Of a stretch of 64,000 nucleotides of DNA, positions 25,349-33,604 are shown piece after piece. The stretch comes from Verrucomicrobia bacterium LW23 (GTDB lineage Bacteria; Verrucomicrobiota; Verrucomicrobiia; Methylacidiphilales; UBA1321), in assembly GCA_003054695.1 (NCBI GenBank), contig QAZA01000017.1:1-64000 (forward strand), given 5' to 3'. The first letter of the stretch is position 1, and every line of letters begins with the position of its first letter. A program made the translations under genes and the position numbers. Below the pieces are notes generated by a model. That model made no database searches. It saw nothing but the letters and a program-made list of their open reading frames with translations, and was not told the origin of the DNA.

Positions 25349-27961
25349 ATGGATATCATTTTATGTAGTATTCTCAGCTCATCTTTAGATTGGCAAAAGG
25401 AGATAGTAGCGACATTGCTAAAGCAGAAGGTTAATGTAGTAAAGGCGGAACCTTCTGAACCTAAAGAGGTGGTTGAGCAGACTACGGCGCAGCACACATC
25501 GCAGATTACCGAAGCCGGGGCCCCGGACGGACGCTGGGAAGCCCAGCTCCAGACAGGCACCGCCTGCGCGATCTACGTGTGCCGGGATGTCCGCAGCGCT
25601 TTCCTTTATCAAACTTTTGCCAGCACCCAGGAGCTTGAGGCCCTTCTGGAAACTGCCATGGCCGCCGACGCCTTCTGGCGGCGCCAGCCCAACACGTGCA
25701 TTATCCGCCACGAGTGGCTGGCAGCCGACCCGAAAAAGGTGGTCCGCGAGATCGCCCGCCACCTGAACGTTGCCGTTACGGACGAAGCCGTACAGGAGCT
25801 CGCCGCCACCTACAAATCCACCGATACCGAGGCGAAGACGCAGCCCGGGGCATGGCGCACCGGCGTCCCCCAGGAGTATATCGCGGCGATCGACCGGATT
25901 TGTGGCGACTGGCTGCTGGCCAACGAGTACGAAGTGGACCGCGCGTGGACCTTTGCCGTGCCCCAGGGCATGCTGGGCCGCTTTGGCATCGTGCGTCCGT
26001 TCGGCCAAATTCAGGCCGCGGAAACCGAATGCATCAGCCGCACCCACGCCGCCGCAAAACTCCTTGGGCTGGAGTGCATTACAATCGATCTGCAAGGCCG
26101 CTCCGTCGACGATCCGACAATCGAGTACACACGCAAGGACCTCGATTTCGCCATCAACCTCCACTTCAGCTGCCCCAAAGCGTACGATCTCTTCTCTTAC
26201 ATCGCACTGTGGAACCCCGTGCAGTGGTTTGTGGACTGGGGCTACGAGAAAATGGGGCGCAATGTGCTGACGCACGACGACTACCTGAGCTGCAACAGCC
26301 CGGGCGCGGACTTCATGCTCGATCGCATGATCCTCGACGATCCCACCCGCGTGCCGCCCCAGTTTACCTTCTACTCCTCAGTGGCGGCGCCGATTCTGCC
26401 CCCCACGCTGGGTAAGAAAAAGCTGTTTTATGTAGGTATAAACTGGGAGGCTGCTTTCAGCTTCTTTAAACACCGCCTGCGTAACAAGGAAGTGCTGGAT
26501 ATGATGGACTCCAGCGGACGCCTTTGTATATACGGCCCACGCCTCTTTCAGGGCGTGCAGGTGTGGAAGGGGTATGAAAGCTATGTGGACGAGCTGCCCT
26601 TCGATGGCTCCTCGCTCATCCACACGCTTCACGACTGCGGCATCGCCCTCGTCTTCTCCAGCGACGCGCACCGCGAATGCGGCCTTATGTCCAACCGGCT
26701 GTTTGAGGCAGCCGCCGCCGGCGTTATCTCCATTTGCGATCTCCACCCGTTCGCCATCCAGTATTTCGGCGACTCCCTGCTGTATGTGGACCAGCGCAAA
26801 TCGCCGGGCGAAATCGTCTCGCAAATCAAGGCGCACCTGGAGTGGATAGACAACAACCCCGAGCTGGCGCTGGAAAAAGCCCGCAAAGCGCAGCTGATCT
26901 TCCGCCGGCAATTCCGCGTCGATCTGTCGCTCTACCAAATCTACCAGGGCTTTACCGAGCGCAAAGCCAGGCTGGAAGCGCTGACCGCCGTACCGGACCA
27001 CGAGAAAGCCCGGGTGCACATGTACCTGCTGTGGCTCGATACCGACGAGCAATCGCTGCAGCGCCTGCTCAACAACGCCCAGGCGCAAACCTACTCCAAC
27101 CTGCGCATTGTTGTGGTAGCGGTGCGTAACCCACAGGGCCAGAAGCAGATAGAAGCTGCGGCAGCCGCAAGGGGTATGCAGGTAACGGTGCTGGACCTGG
27201 AGCTGAGCCAGTGCTCCCCGTGGATTCGCGAAAATACGGCAAAGATGGGGCTTGTGTTGCGGCGCATTACCGAGCGGGATGCCGGCGAGCTTCAGCCAGG
27301 CGATAACTTTATGTTTGTCGCGTCGTACGAAAAGATATTTAGCGACCACGTTAGCACACTTGCGCATACACTGCACAACGCACCTCCGCAAAGCTACGCC
27401 ATATCGCGCATTACAGTTGCACTTGAGGATAGCCTGGATAAACACATCGTCATCCAGGGTGATGCCGGGGTGACGCACGATGCATCCATCCCCGTGCCGT
27501 ACGGCAACCGCCTGCTGCGGTGGGAGGCGGGCAACCGCCGGTGGGACCTCGCGCTGGTGGCCCTGGGCGACATGGCGCCGTGGGCATACACCCTCAAGCT
27601 CAAACCAGCCTCCACCAAGCGCAACACCATTCTCATTAACCTGGAGACGATGGCGCATAACGAGGACCTGCTTCGCAGGAACATGATGCGCGACATTTCG
27701 ATACTACGCGAGCTTGCCCCGGAGGAGTACCCGCACGACCCGCACGGCGTGCAGATCCACGGGCTTAAAGTCTCGCTGGAGGAGTCGATCCAGCAGATCC
27801 ACAACACGATACTGGACAACCAGAAACCCAACGCCGGCAGCCTGTTGGGCGACTTTGCGAAGCTGGACCGCAGGCAGCGGCGGCGCGTGCTGAAGGAGAC
27901 GCTGCTGTCCGCGATACCGCCCTTTTTCGCCAAAATGTTTATGTCGCGCTCGGACCGCTAA
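25349..27961 (+). CDS. Multidomain glycosyltransferase with sulfotransferase-like N-terminus
   Basis: An 870-residue protein (ATG 25349; a TTG at 25343 is possible). Residues ~70-195 resemble the C-terminal half of sulfotransferases: CRDVRSAFLYQT, IRHEWLAADPKKVVREIARH, GAWRTGVP and DWLLANEYE; the N-terminal PAPS loop is not evident, so this part may be degenerate. Residues ~215-560 look like a GT-B transferase with the Glyco_trans_1_2-type motif SSDAHRECGLMSNRLFEAAA and NPELALEKARKAQ. Residues ~575-720 read like a GT2 fold (VHMYLLWLDTDEQSLQRLLN). The tail is basic and helical. It lies between the GT4-like fusion and a GT-C protein on one strand. No membrane helix is present. Role inferred: assembly or sulfation of a surface glycan. 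Confidence 0.6.
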   Translation: MDIILCSILSSSLDWQKEIVATLLKQKVNVVKAEPSEPKEVVEQTTAQHTSQITEAGAPDGRWEAQLQTGTACAIYVCRDVRSAFLYQTFASTQELEALLETAMAADAFWRRQPNTCIIRHEWLAADPKKVVREIARHLNVAVTDEAVQELAATYKSTDTEAKTQPGAWRTGVPQEYIAAIDRICGDWLLANEYEVDRAWTFAVPQGMLGRFGIVRPFGQIQAAETECISRTHAAAKLLGLECITIDLQGRSVDDPTIEYTRKDLDFAINLHFSCPKAYDLFSYIALWNPVQWFVDWGYEKMGRNVLTHDDYLSCNSPGADFMLDRMILDDPTRVPPQFTFYSSVAAPILPPTLGKKKLFYVGINWEAAFSFFKHRLRNKEVLDMMDSSGRLCIYGPRLFQGVQVWKGYESYVDELPFDGSSLIHTLHDCGIALVFSSDAHRECGLMSNRLFEAAAAGVISICDLHPFAIQYFGDSLLYVDQRKSPGEIVSQIKAHLEWIDNNPELALEKARKAQLIFRRQFRVDLSLYQIYQGFTERKARLEALTAVPDHEKARVHMYLLWLDTDEQSLQRLLNNAQAQTYSNLRIVVVAVRNPQGQKQIEAAAAARGMQVTVLDLELSQCSPWIRENTAKMGLVLRRITERDAGELQPGDNFMFVASYEKIFSDHVSTLAHTLHNAPPQSYAISRITVALEDSLDKHIVIQGDAGVTHDASIPVPYGNRLLRWEAGNRRWDLALVALGDMAPWAYTLKLKPASTKRNTILINLETMAHNEDLLRRNMMRDISILRELAPEEYPHDPHGVQIHGLKVSLEESIQQIHNTILDNQKPNAGSLLGDFAKLDRRQRRRVLKETLLSAIPPFFAKMFMSRSDR

Positions 27962-27967
27962 GCAAGG

Positions 27968-28015
27968 GGTACGAATCGTATAAAGCAGTACATACTATTA
28001 GATCTCATTCGTACC
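27968..28015 (+). promoter_or_regulatory. Inverted repeat ending at start codon of GT-C gene
   Basis: GGTACGAAT (27968-27976) pairs exactly with ATTCGTACC (28007-28015), one base before the ATG at 28017. In the mRNA the stem would abut the start codon and could hinder initiation. It could alternatively be an operator for the gene. Confidence 0.45.
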
Positions 28016-28016
28016 T

Positions 28017-29819
28017 ATGAAATTCCTGTCCAAGCTTTACAGACAAACCTCGGACCTGTTTATCTGGCTAAAGAACCACGTTCCTGCATTCGTTACGTCG
28101 GATGGCTTCCTGCGTTTTTGCATAGCACTGATCTTTCTCAAAACAATCTGGGCAATCTGGGTCTATAAGGATATGACCTATGGAGATACCTCGTCCTATT
28201 TTCAGAATGCCCGGGGCTTTGCCAACGACGGCTCCAATAACTTTGCGTGGTCGCCCACGTATACAAGTTATTTTGGGATGCTCTACTACTTTACGCGCGA
28301 TGCCTATACCACGGTGATTTTCCATCGTGTGTTTGAGATAGCGGCGATTGTCTTTTTGATGTTTGAGCTGTGCCGCCGGCTTCTTTCTCCAGTTATCGCC
28401 TTTTTGCTGGTAGCGTGGTGGCTTCTGTTGCCCATCAATCATAACTCGCTCTACGAGGTTCATCTCTTTGCCTTTATTCCGCTGCTGCTCTGCCTGTACC
28501 TTTCCACTGTTGTGGAAGGCTACTGGGGGCGTGCGATAACGCTGGCGTGCCTTGCGCTGACGACAATACTTGTACGTAATGAGTATGCTATTGCGTCCGT
28601 GCTCTTTGGTCTGGCGTGCCTGGTCATCGACTTTATCCTGCCATGCTGGAGGAATTTCCGTGAGGAAGGCTGGAACGTGCTTAAAACGCTGGCCATTTAT
28701 GTCACAATGGGGGTTGTTACATTCCTTATCGCCTTTTCCTTCTACGATCGCTCCTTATACAAGTACCCTGCGCTTAAGCCGGTGATGCATGCCAAGCATG
28801 CGCTTAACATGGCGCAGATTCTTACCTACACGCATCAGCAACGCACGGGCGATACCTCTTTTTCTCCCTGGACGGAGTATCAGGATTACATGAAGAAGAC
28901 GTATGGCAACGATCTGCCTACGCTTTCGGAAGCATTTATGGCGAATCCCGGCGCGGTGATTCAGCACTTTACGTGGAACCTGGGCCTGGCGCCTAACGGC
29001 TTTCAGGTCGCGCTGTTCAATGTTCGTGCAGGTGATGATGAGCCGGACTATATACCTACGCCCAAAAGCCCAACTCTCGCCTATTCTCTGTCCGCGGCAT
29101 TCTTTGTTCTGCTTGCTGCGGGTGCCTTTTGCTACTATACGTTAAAGGAAAAGACTTCTCTGTTTGCTGTACACCCGTGGACCTGGTACACGGTGCTTTG
29201 CATGGCATTGACGGGCTGCTTTGTCATTATGATGCAAAGGCCTCGGCCATCGTATATGTTCATGCTTACCTTCTCGCTTATGTTGCTTGCGGGTGTAGCA
29301 CTTTACTACATCATCAGGCGCTTTCAGCTGGAGAAGAGTGTGACGACGTATTTCCCCTGCGTTGCGGTCATCATCGTCTTTATCTTCCCCTGGTACTGGG
29401 TCAATCGTGGCGTTAATGAGCATCGCCGCCCCCTCCTGGCCCACGTGCACGCACTGGAGCTTGCGGGTATCCCCAACCTGCCGGATCAGCGGGTGATTCT
29501 GCTGGAGTACGCGTTTGAGTCCACCGCCTACGCCTGGGGCGCCGGTGTCGGCCAGCCGCTGGGGCCGTATGTGCAAAAGGCGACGGACTTTGCGTCGCTG
29601 AACGCCGCGCTGGATAAGGACAAGTTTCGCTATGTCGTTATCAATGACGAACAACTGAAGCAGAACGTCCTCAAGCTCCCCGGCGCCGGCGCCGGCCCAA
29701 TCCCGCAGGGCTGGAAGCTTCTGGCCCAGGTAGACGACCATGATGCCAAGACGTTTGTCCTGGATCGCCTGCCGGACATGCCTCCCAATATCCCGACCTA
29801 CCGTCAGGTAACACAGTAG
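28017..29819 (+). CDS. Polytopic GT-C-type glycosyltransferase-like membrane protein
   Basis: A 600-residue membrane protein with about 11 hydrophobic helices. After the first helix (FLRFCIALIFLKTIWAIWV) comes an outer loop with YGDTSSYFQNARGF. This Asp-containing loop fits the catalytic aspartate of GT-C enzymes, which use lipid-linked sugars at the outer membrane face of the inner membrane. A soluble ~110-residue C-terminal domain follows the last helix (from about 480). Base composition is lower in GC than in neighbours over 28.0-29.4 kb, as often in membrane proteins. It follows the multidomain transferase by 55 bases and probably shares its transcript. Confidence 0.72.
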   Translation: MKFLSKLYRQTSDLFIWLKNHVPAFVTSDGFLRFCIALIFLKTIWAIWVYKDMTYGDTSSYFQNARGFANDGSNNFAWSPTYTSYFGMLYYFTRDAYTTVIFHRVFEIAAIVFLMFELCRRLLSPVIAFLLVAWWLLLPINHNSLYEVHLFAFIPLLLCLYLSTVVEGYWGRAITLACLALTTILVRNEYAIASVLFGLACLVIDFILPCWRNFREEGWNVLKTLAIYVTMGVVTFLIAFSFYDRSLYKYPALKPVMHAKHALNMAQILTYTHQQRTGDTSFSPWTEYQDYMKKTYGNDLPTLSEAFMANPGAVIQHFTWNLGLAPNGFQVALFNVRAGDDEPDYIPTPKSPTLAYSLSAAFFVLLAAGAFCYYTLKEKTSLFAVHPWTWYTVLCMALTGCFVIMMQRPRPSYMFMLTFSLMLLAGVALYYIIRRFQLEKSVTTYFPCVAVIIVFIFPWYWVNRGVNEHRRPLLAHVHALELAGIPNLPDQRVILLEYAFESTAYAWGAGVGQPLGPYVQKATDFASLNAALDKDKFRYVVINDEQLKQNVLKLPGAGAGPIPQGWKLLAQVDDHDAKTFVLDRLPDMPPNIPTYRQVTQ

Positions 29820-30207
29820 CGCCGCCGGGGACACGTGCATGTCTCCGCCCTGTCTCCGCTCCACCTTTCAGGCACTGTCGTGTCCGTCGGTCTCGCTTGC
29901 AATAGCTATATCATTGCAACCACCCCAACCAGCCGCATCCCTGCCTGGAGCTTGAGATGCGAACATCCGCTTGCATGTGCTATAGTGGAGCAATGCGGCT
30001 TGTGAGACTGGCCCTGAGGCCGGGGATCTTCATCTCAGGCGCACGGCGCCTTCACGCAATGTGTTAATTTTAAAAGGCTTACAGTCGTGACATCTCTCAC
30101 TCAGAGCCATTGCGATAATTTCTCCGATCTGTGTTGCCATTGCCTGAATCCTTACTTATGGTAAGTTCTATACAGCACCTATATTCGCTATATAGAGCAC
30201 TCTTCCC
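29820..30207. other. Intergenic region with inverted repeat
   Basis: 388 bases without a gene. TTGCAAT (29897-29903) and ATTGCAA (29913-29919) form a perfect 7-bp inverted repeat with a 9-nt spacer. The right end is AT-rich and probably promoter DNA for the GH5 gene. AGAGCACTCTT at 30194-30204, just before the start codon, recurs before the start at 59867. Confidence 0.5.
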
Positions 30208-31434
30208 ATGAAAACAGGCTTCTCTCTCCCCATTCTCGCTCTTCTCCTTGCCCTTGCCTTAGGCGCGCCCCGTTTCGCCTCTGCGCAATCCACTCCGGTA
30301 TCCGCGCCCGCGCCCGCACCCGCGCCCGCGCCCGCGCCTGCTCCGGCCCAGCCGGCCCCGGCCGCCAAAGGGAAGCCCGCCACGCCGCCCTCCGAGGAGC
30401 CGATTCCCGAGAAGTTCCCCTCCGAACTGCGCGTGGTGGGCAACCGCCTGCACGACAAGAACGGCAAGGAAGTGTGGTTGCAAGGCGTCCACGTTGTCAG
30501 CATGGAGTGGAATCCGAAGGGCGAGTCGGTGCTGGCCGCCACCAAAGAGGTGATTGAGAACTGGAAGGCCAACGTCATCCGCCTCTCCATTAAAGATGAT
30601 TTCTGGTACGGCAAAGGCTCCAAAAATATCAGGCAGGACGACGGCGGCGAAGCTTACCGCAAGCTCATTCAGGACGTCGTCAACTTCTGCGCCAACCGTG
30701 GCGCCTACGTGGTGATAGACCACCACCGCTTTGGCTACGTTAAGGAGGAGCACCTGCCCTTCTGGAAGGAAGTGGCCGAGGTGTACAAGAACCACCCCGC
30801 GGTGCTATTTGACGTGTTTAACGAGCCGCACGGTACGACCTGGGAGGTTTGGCGCAACGGCGGCACCATCGTCAAAAAGGACAAGAAGCCGAAGGTGGAC
30901 GAAGCCGCCTTCCTCTCCGCCGAGGAGAAAGCGCGCAACGAGACGGGGCCTTACTCCCCCGGCATGCAAAAGCTGGTGGAGGCCGTGCGCGAAACCGGCG
31001 CCAAAAACATCATCATCGCCGGCGGCCTGGACTACGCGTACGATCTCACCGGCATTACCGAAGGCTACGCGCTGGAGGACAAGACGGGCAACGGCGTTAT
31101 GTACGCCACGCATATCTACCCGTGGAAACGCGACTGGGAGAAGAAGGTGCTGCGCGCCGCGGAGAAGCACCCCATCTTTGTGGGCGAGGTAGGGGCGCAG
31201 GTGCAAAAGATGTCCTTCATCCCGGCCTCCGCGCAGGAGGATCCCTACACCTGGGCGCCGGATGTGATTGGCTTTATCCAGAAGCATCGCCTGAACTGGA
31301 CGGCCTTCTCCTTCCACCCCAAAGCCGCCCCCATCATGATCTCCGACTGGGAGTTTACGCCCACGCCCTTCTGGGGCCAGCCCGTTAAGGAGGCCCTCTC
31401 CGGCAAGCAGTTTGAGCTGAAGAAGATGCGCTAA
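30208..31434 (+). CDS. Secreted GH5 endoglucanase-like glycoside hydrolase
   Basis: A 408-residue exported cellulase-type enzyme. Signal peptide (LPILALLLALALGAPRFASA), an Ala-Pro repeat linker at ~32-50, then a (beta/alpha)8 GH5 domain. Diagnostic sites: VVIDHHRFG, FNEPHG with acid/base Glu206, THIYPWK, and FVGEVGA with nucleophile Glu327. Length matches a single-domain GH5. It would cleave beta-1,4-glucan or mannan outside the cell. The linker is encoded by GCGCCC-type hexamer repeats, prone to in-frame length change. It stands alone, convergent with the AspT-type transporter gene. Confidence 0.9.
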   Translation: MKTGFSLPILALLLALALGAPRFASAQSTPVSAPAPAPAPAPAPAPAQPAPAAKGKPATPPSEEPIPEKFPSELRVVGNRLHDKNGKEVWLQGVHVVSMEWNPKGESVLAATKEVIENWKANVIRLSIKDDFWYGKGSKNIRQDDGGEAYRKLIQDVVNFCANRGAYVVIDHHRFGYVKEEHLPFWKEVAEVYKNHPAVLFDVFNEPHGTTWEVWRNGGTIVKKDKKPKVDEAAFLSAEEKARNETGPYSPGMQKLVEAVRETGAKNIIIAGGLDYAYDLTGITEGYALEDKTGNGVMYATHIYPWKRDWEKKVLRAAEKHPIFVGEVGAQVQKMSFIPASAQEDPYTWAPDVIGFIQKHRLNWTAFSFHPKAAPIMISDWEFTPTPFWGQPVKEALSGKQFELKKMR

Positions 31435-31493
31435 GGAGCCTCGGCAAAGCATGCTTCTGCCTGGGTGGCGCGCAAGGTCACCCAGGCCACGCC

Positions 31494-33083
31494 TCAGAAA
31501 AACGATGGGGCAACATCCACAAAGAGAATCTTGATGATCGTCATGCTGGGGAAGATGACGGCAAAGATGGTATCCAGCCGCTCCGATGGGGAAAGCTTGT
31601 TGGCGTAGGCCAGGATGGCCGGGTTGCCGCACGTGCCGCAGATGATGCCCGCCACCTCGTCAAACGGCAGGCGAAAGACATAGAGGCCCAGAACAAGGAT
31701 GGGAGCGACAAATGCCAGCAGCACCAGCACGCCCAGGCCCATCATGACCAGGCCGCTGGATGTCTCGGTGACAGTGGCCGCAAATTTGGGGCCGGACGCC
31801 ATGCCAACCTGCGCCAAAAAAAGCGTAAGCCCCAGGTTGCGGATGACCAGGTTGGCCGAAAACGGTATCGTCCAGTTCAGCGGCCCGGTGCGCCTAAAGT
31901 GGCCGAGGAGCAGTGCCACAATCAGCACGCCGGCCAGGCCTACGGAGAGCGTGGCAGCGCCGGGCAGGGGAAAGGGAATCGCCCCGGCCAGAAAGCCCAG
32001 CGCCATGCCGATGCCGATGGAGATGAAGCTGAACTCCGCAGTGCCGCGGATGGAATCGCCAAAGTAGCGCCTCACTGCCGCAAAGTCGTCGCGATGGGCC
32101 AGCACGCCGATGCGATCGCCAAACTCCAGCACCAGATCGGGGCGCGGCACCAGGTCGGTATCGCCGCGGCGCACCATCAGGTAGATGGAATCGCGCTTCC
32201 ACGGCACCTGCAGATCGCCCAGGGCCCGGCCCACGACGGCGGCGCGAGAGGCGAAGACGCGCAGGTAGTCGAGATCCTGGCGATCCTTGACGAAGCGGCC
32301 GTGCGCTTCCTCCCCCAGCAGCGCGGCGGCATGGGTCAGGTCCTCGTGCCGAAAGGCGGTGGCCAGCAGCACGTCCTTAACCGCCACGGCCATGGTGGGG
32401 GATGCCGTCTCGTTATGGCTTTTGCGGCGCAGCGCCACAATGCGTACGCCGGGCAGCATCGCCATCAGTTCTGCCACGGTTTTGCCTGCGTAGTCCGGAT
32501 TGCGCACCACAATTTCCAGCATTTCCAGATCGGTAACCGAGGGCACGGGCGCCGACGGACGCAGCAGGGTGTAGGCCAGGTAGAGCACCAGAATGGGCCC
32601 GGCCACGCCAAACGGATAGGTGACGGAGTAGCCGATCGCCGGGTCATCGTTGCCGAGCAGCGCCACCGCCGCCTGCAGCGTGGGCGTGCTGGTGCCGGAG
32701 CCCGCAAACAGCCCCAGCGCGTGGCCTACCGTCATGTTGGCCGGGCCCATCAGGGCAACGCTGACCGCCCCGGCGCACAGCACGCCGGCCAGCGCAATTG
32801 CGTTGCTCAGCAACCCTTCGCGACTGGTGAGACCCAGCACAAACTGCCGCCCGTACTGCAGCCCCACTCCGTAGAGAAAGAGAGCCAGTCCCAGCGTGCC
32901 CACCATGGGGGAGGGCTGCGCCTGCGGCACCCACCACCCCACGGCCAGCGCCACAAACAGCACCGCGCCCACACCAATGGAGAAGCCCCGGAACACGAGG
33001 CCGCCGACGACATGCCCGATGGCAATCGTCAGGAAGAGCGCCATTAATGGCTGCTGCTCCAGGGTCGCCCGGATAAAGTCCAT
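31494..33083 (-). CDS. AspT/YidE-family transporter with two TrkA-C domains
   Basis: A 529-residue inner-membrane protein of the aspartate:alanine exchanger type. About five helices (residues 1-180) with the conserved GLFAGSGTSTPTLQAA, then two cytosolic TrkA-C/RCK_C domains (about 185-350: LEIVVRNPDYAGKTVAELMA and VGRALGDLQVPWKRDSIYLM), then a second membrane half with GIICGTCGNPAILAYAN, the mirrored substrate-site motif. E. coli relatives YidE and YbjL have unknown substrates. Length and domain order are normal. The gene is followed on the same strand, upstream, by a small hypothetical gene. No clear ribosome-binding site. Confidence 0.87.
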   Translation of the reverse strand: MDFIRATLEQQPLMALFLTIAIGHVVGGLVFRGFSIGVGAVLFVALAVGWWVPQAQPSPMVGTLGLALFLYGVGLQYGRQFVLGLTSREGLLSNAIALAGVLCAGAVSVALMGPANMTVGHALGLFAGSGTSTPTLQAAVALLGNDDPAIGYSVTYPFGVAGPILVLYLAYTLLRPSAPVPSVTDLEMLEIVVRNPDYAGKTVAELMAMLPGVRIVALRRKSHNETASPTMAVAVKDVLLATAFRHEDLTHAAALLGEEAHGRFVKDRQDLDYLRVFASRAAVVGRALGDLQVPWKRDSIYLMVRRGDTDLVPRPDLVLEFGDRIGVLAHRDDFAAVRRYFGDSIRGTAEFSFISIGIGMALGFLAGAIPFPLPGAATLSVGLAGVLIVALLLGHFRRTGPLNWTIPFSANLVIRNLGLTLFLAQVGMASGPKFAATVTETSSGLVMMGLGVLVLLAFVAPILVLGLYVFRLPFDEVAGIICGTCGNPAILAYANKLSPSERLDTIFAVIFPSMTIIKILFVDVAPSFF

Positions 33084-33143
33084 AGCGCTGACCAGTGGGG
33101 AGGGCCCGCTACACGCCCCGTGCCCTCCCCCGTGCGGGTGAGA

Positions 33144-33473
33144 TCAGATCAGCCCTTTTTCCTGGGCAATTTTCTTCAGAGCCTCAACGGTGCTCGGCAT
33201 CATCCGCCCCTTGGCGGTCAGGCCCGCTGAGTTGCCGCCCCAGATGCCGGTCATGTCTGCAAAGCAAAAAATGCCTCGCACGCCGGCTCTGTACTCGCAG
33301 AAGAATAGCCGCTCCGACTTGCGTTCCTCCACATAATTGTGGAACGACTGATCCCAGTCGTCCGTGGAAACAGGAATGGCGCGCGAAACGCCCTCGGCCG
33401 CTTCGGCGGCGGAAACTTCACGAATCGTTTGGCAAACAAGCGCCTTGTCACCCTGATTGGGAAGATCACTCAT
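33144..33473 (-). CDS. Small hypothetical protein (109 aa)
   Basis: A cytosolic-looking protein beginning MSDLPNQGDKALVCQTIREV (start 33473; a GTG at 33497 would add eight residues). Features are DDWDQSFHNYVEERKSERLF, a Cys-containing core (FFCEYRAGVRGIFCF) and GIWGGNSAGLTAKGRMMPST. It has no signal peptide or membrane helix. It lies 60 bases upstream of the AspT-type gene on the same strand and could be co-transcribed. No family recognised. The coherent composition and lack of an overlapping alternative support it as a gene. Confidence 0.6.
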   Translation of the reverse strand: MSDLPNQGDKALVCQTIREVSAAEAAEGVSRAIPVSTDDWDQSFHNYVEERKSERLFFCEYRAGVRGIFCFADMTGIWGGNSAGLTAKGRMMPSTVEALKKIAQEKGLI

Positions 33474-33604
33474 AGTGGTGGTCCCGATGTTGCACACCCT
33501 GGCCGCTTAGATCAAGCGCGGCGTTTTGCTCTTCGTGACGATCAAACGGTTGATCGAGAGATCTTGCCCTTGCCGTCGCTTCCTGCCTAAATGATTGCAT
33601 TCGT

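Noticed and set aside
30300-30350. GCGCCC-type hexamer repeat in the GH5 linker as a phase-variation switch
   Set aside because: The unit is six bases, so length changes stay in frame and would only alter the linker length.
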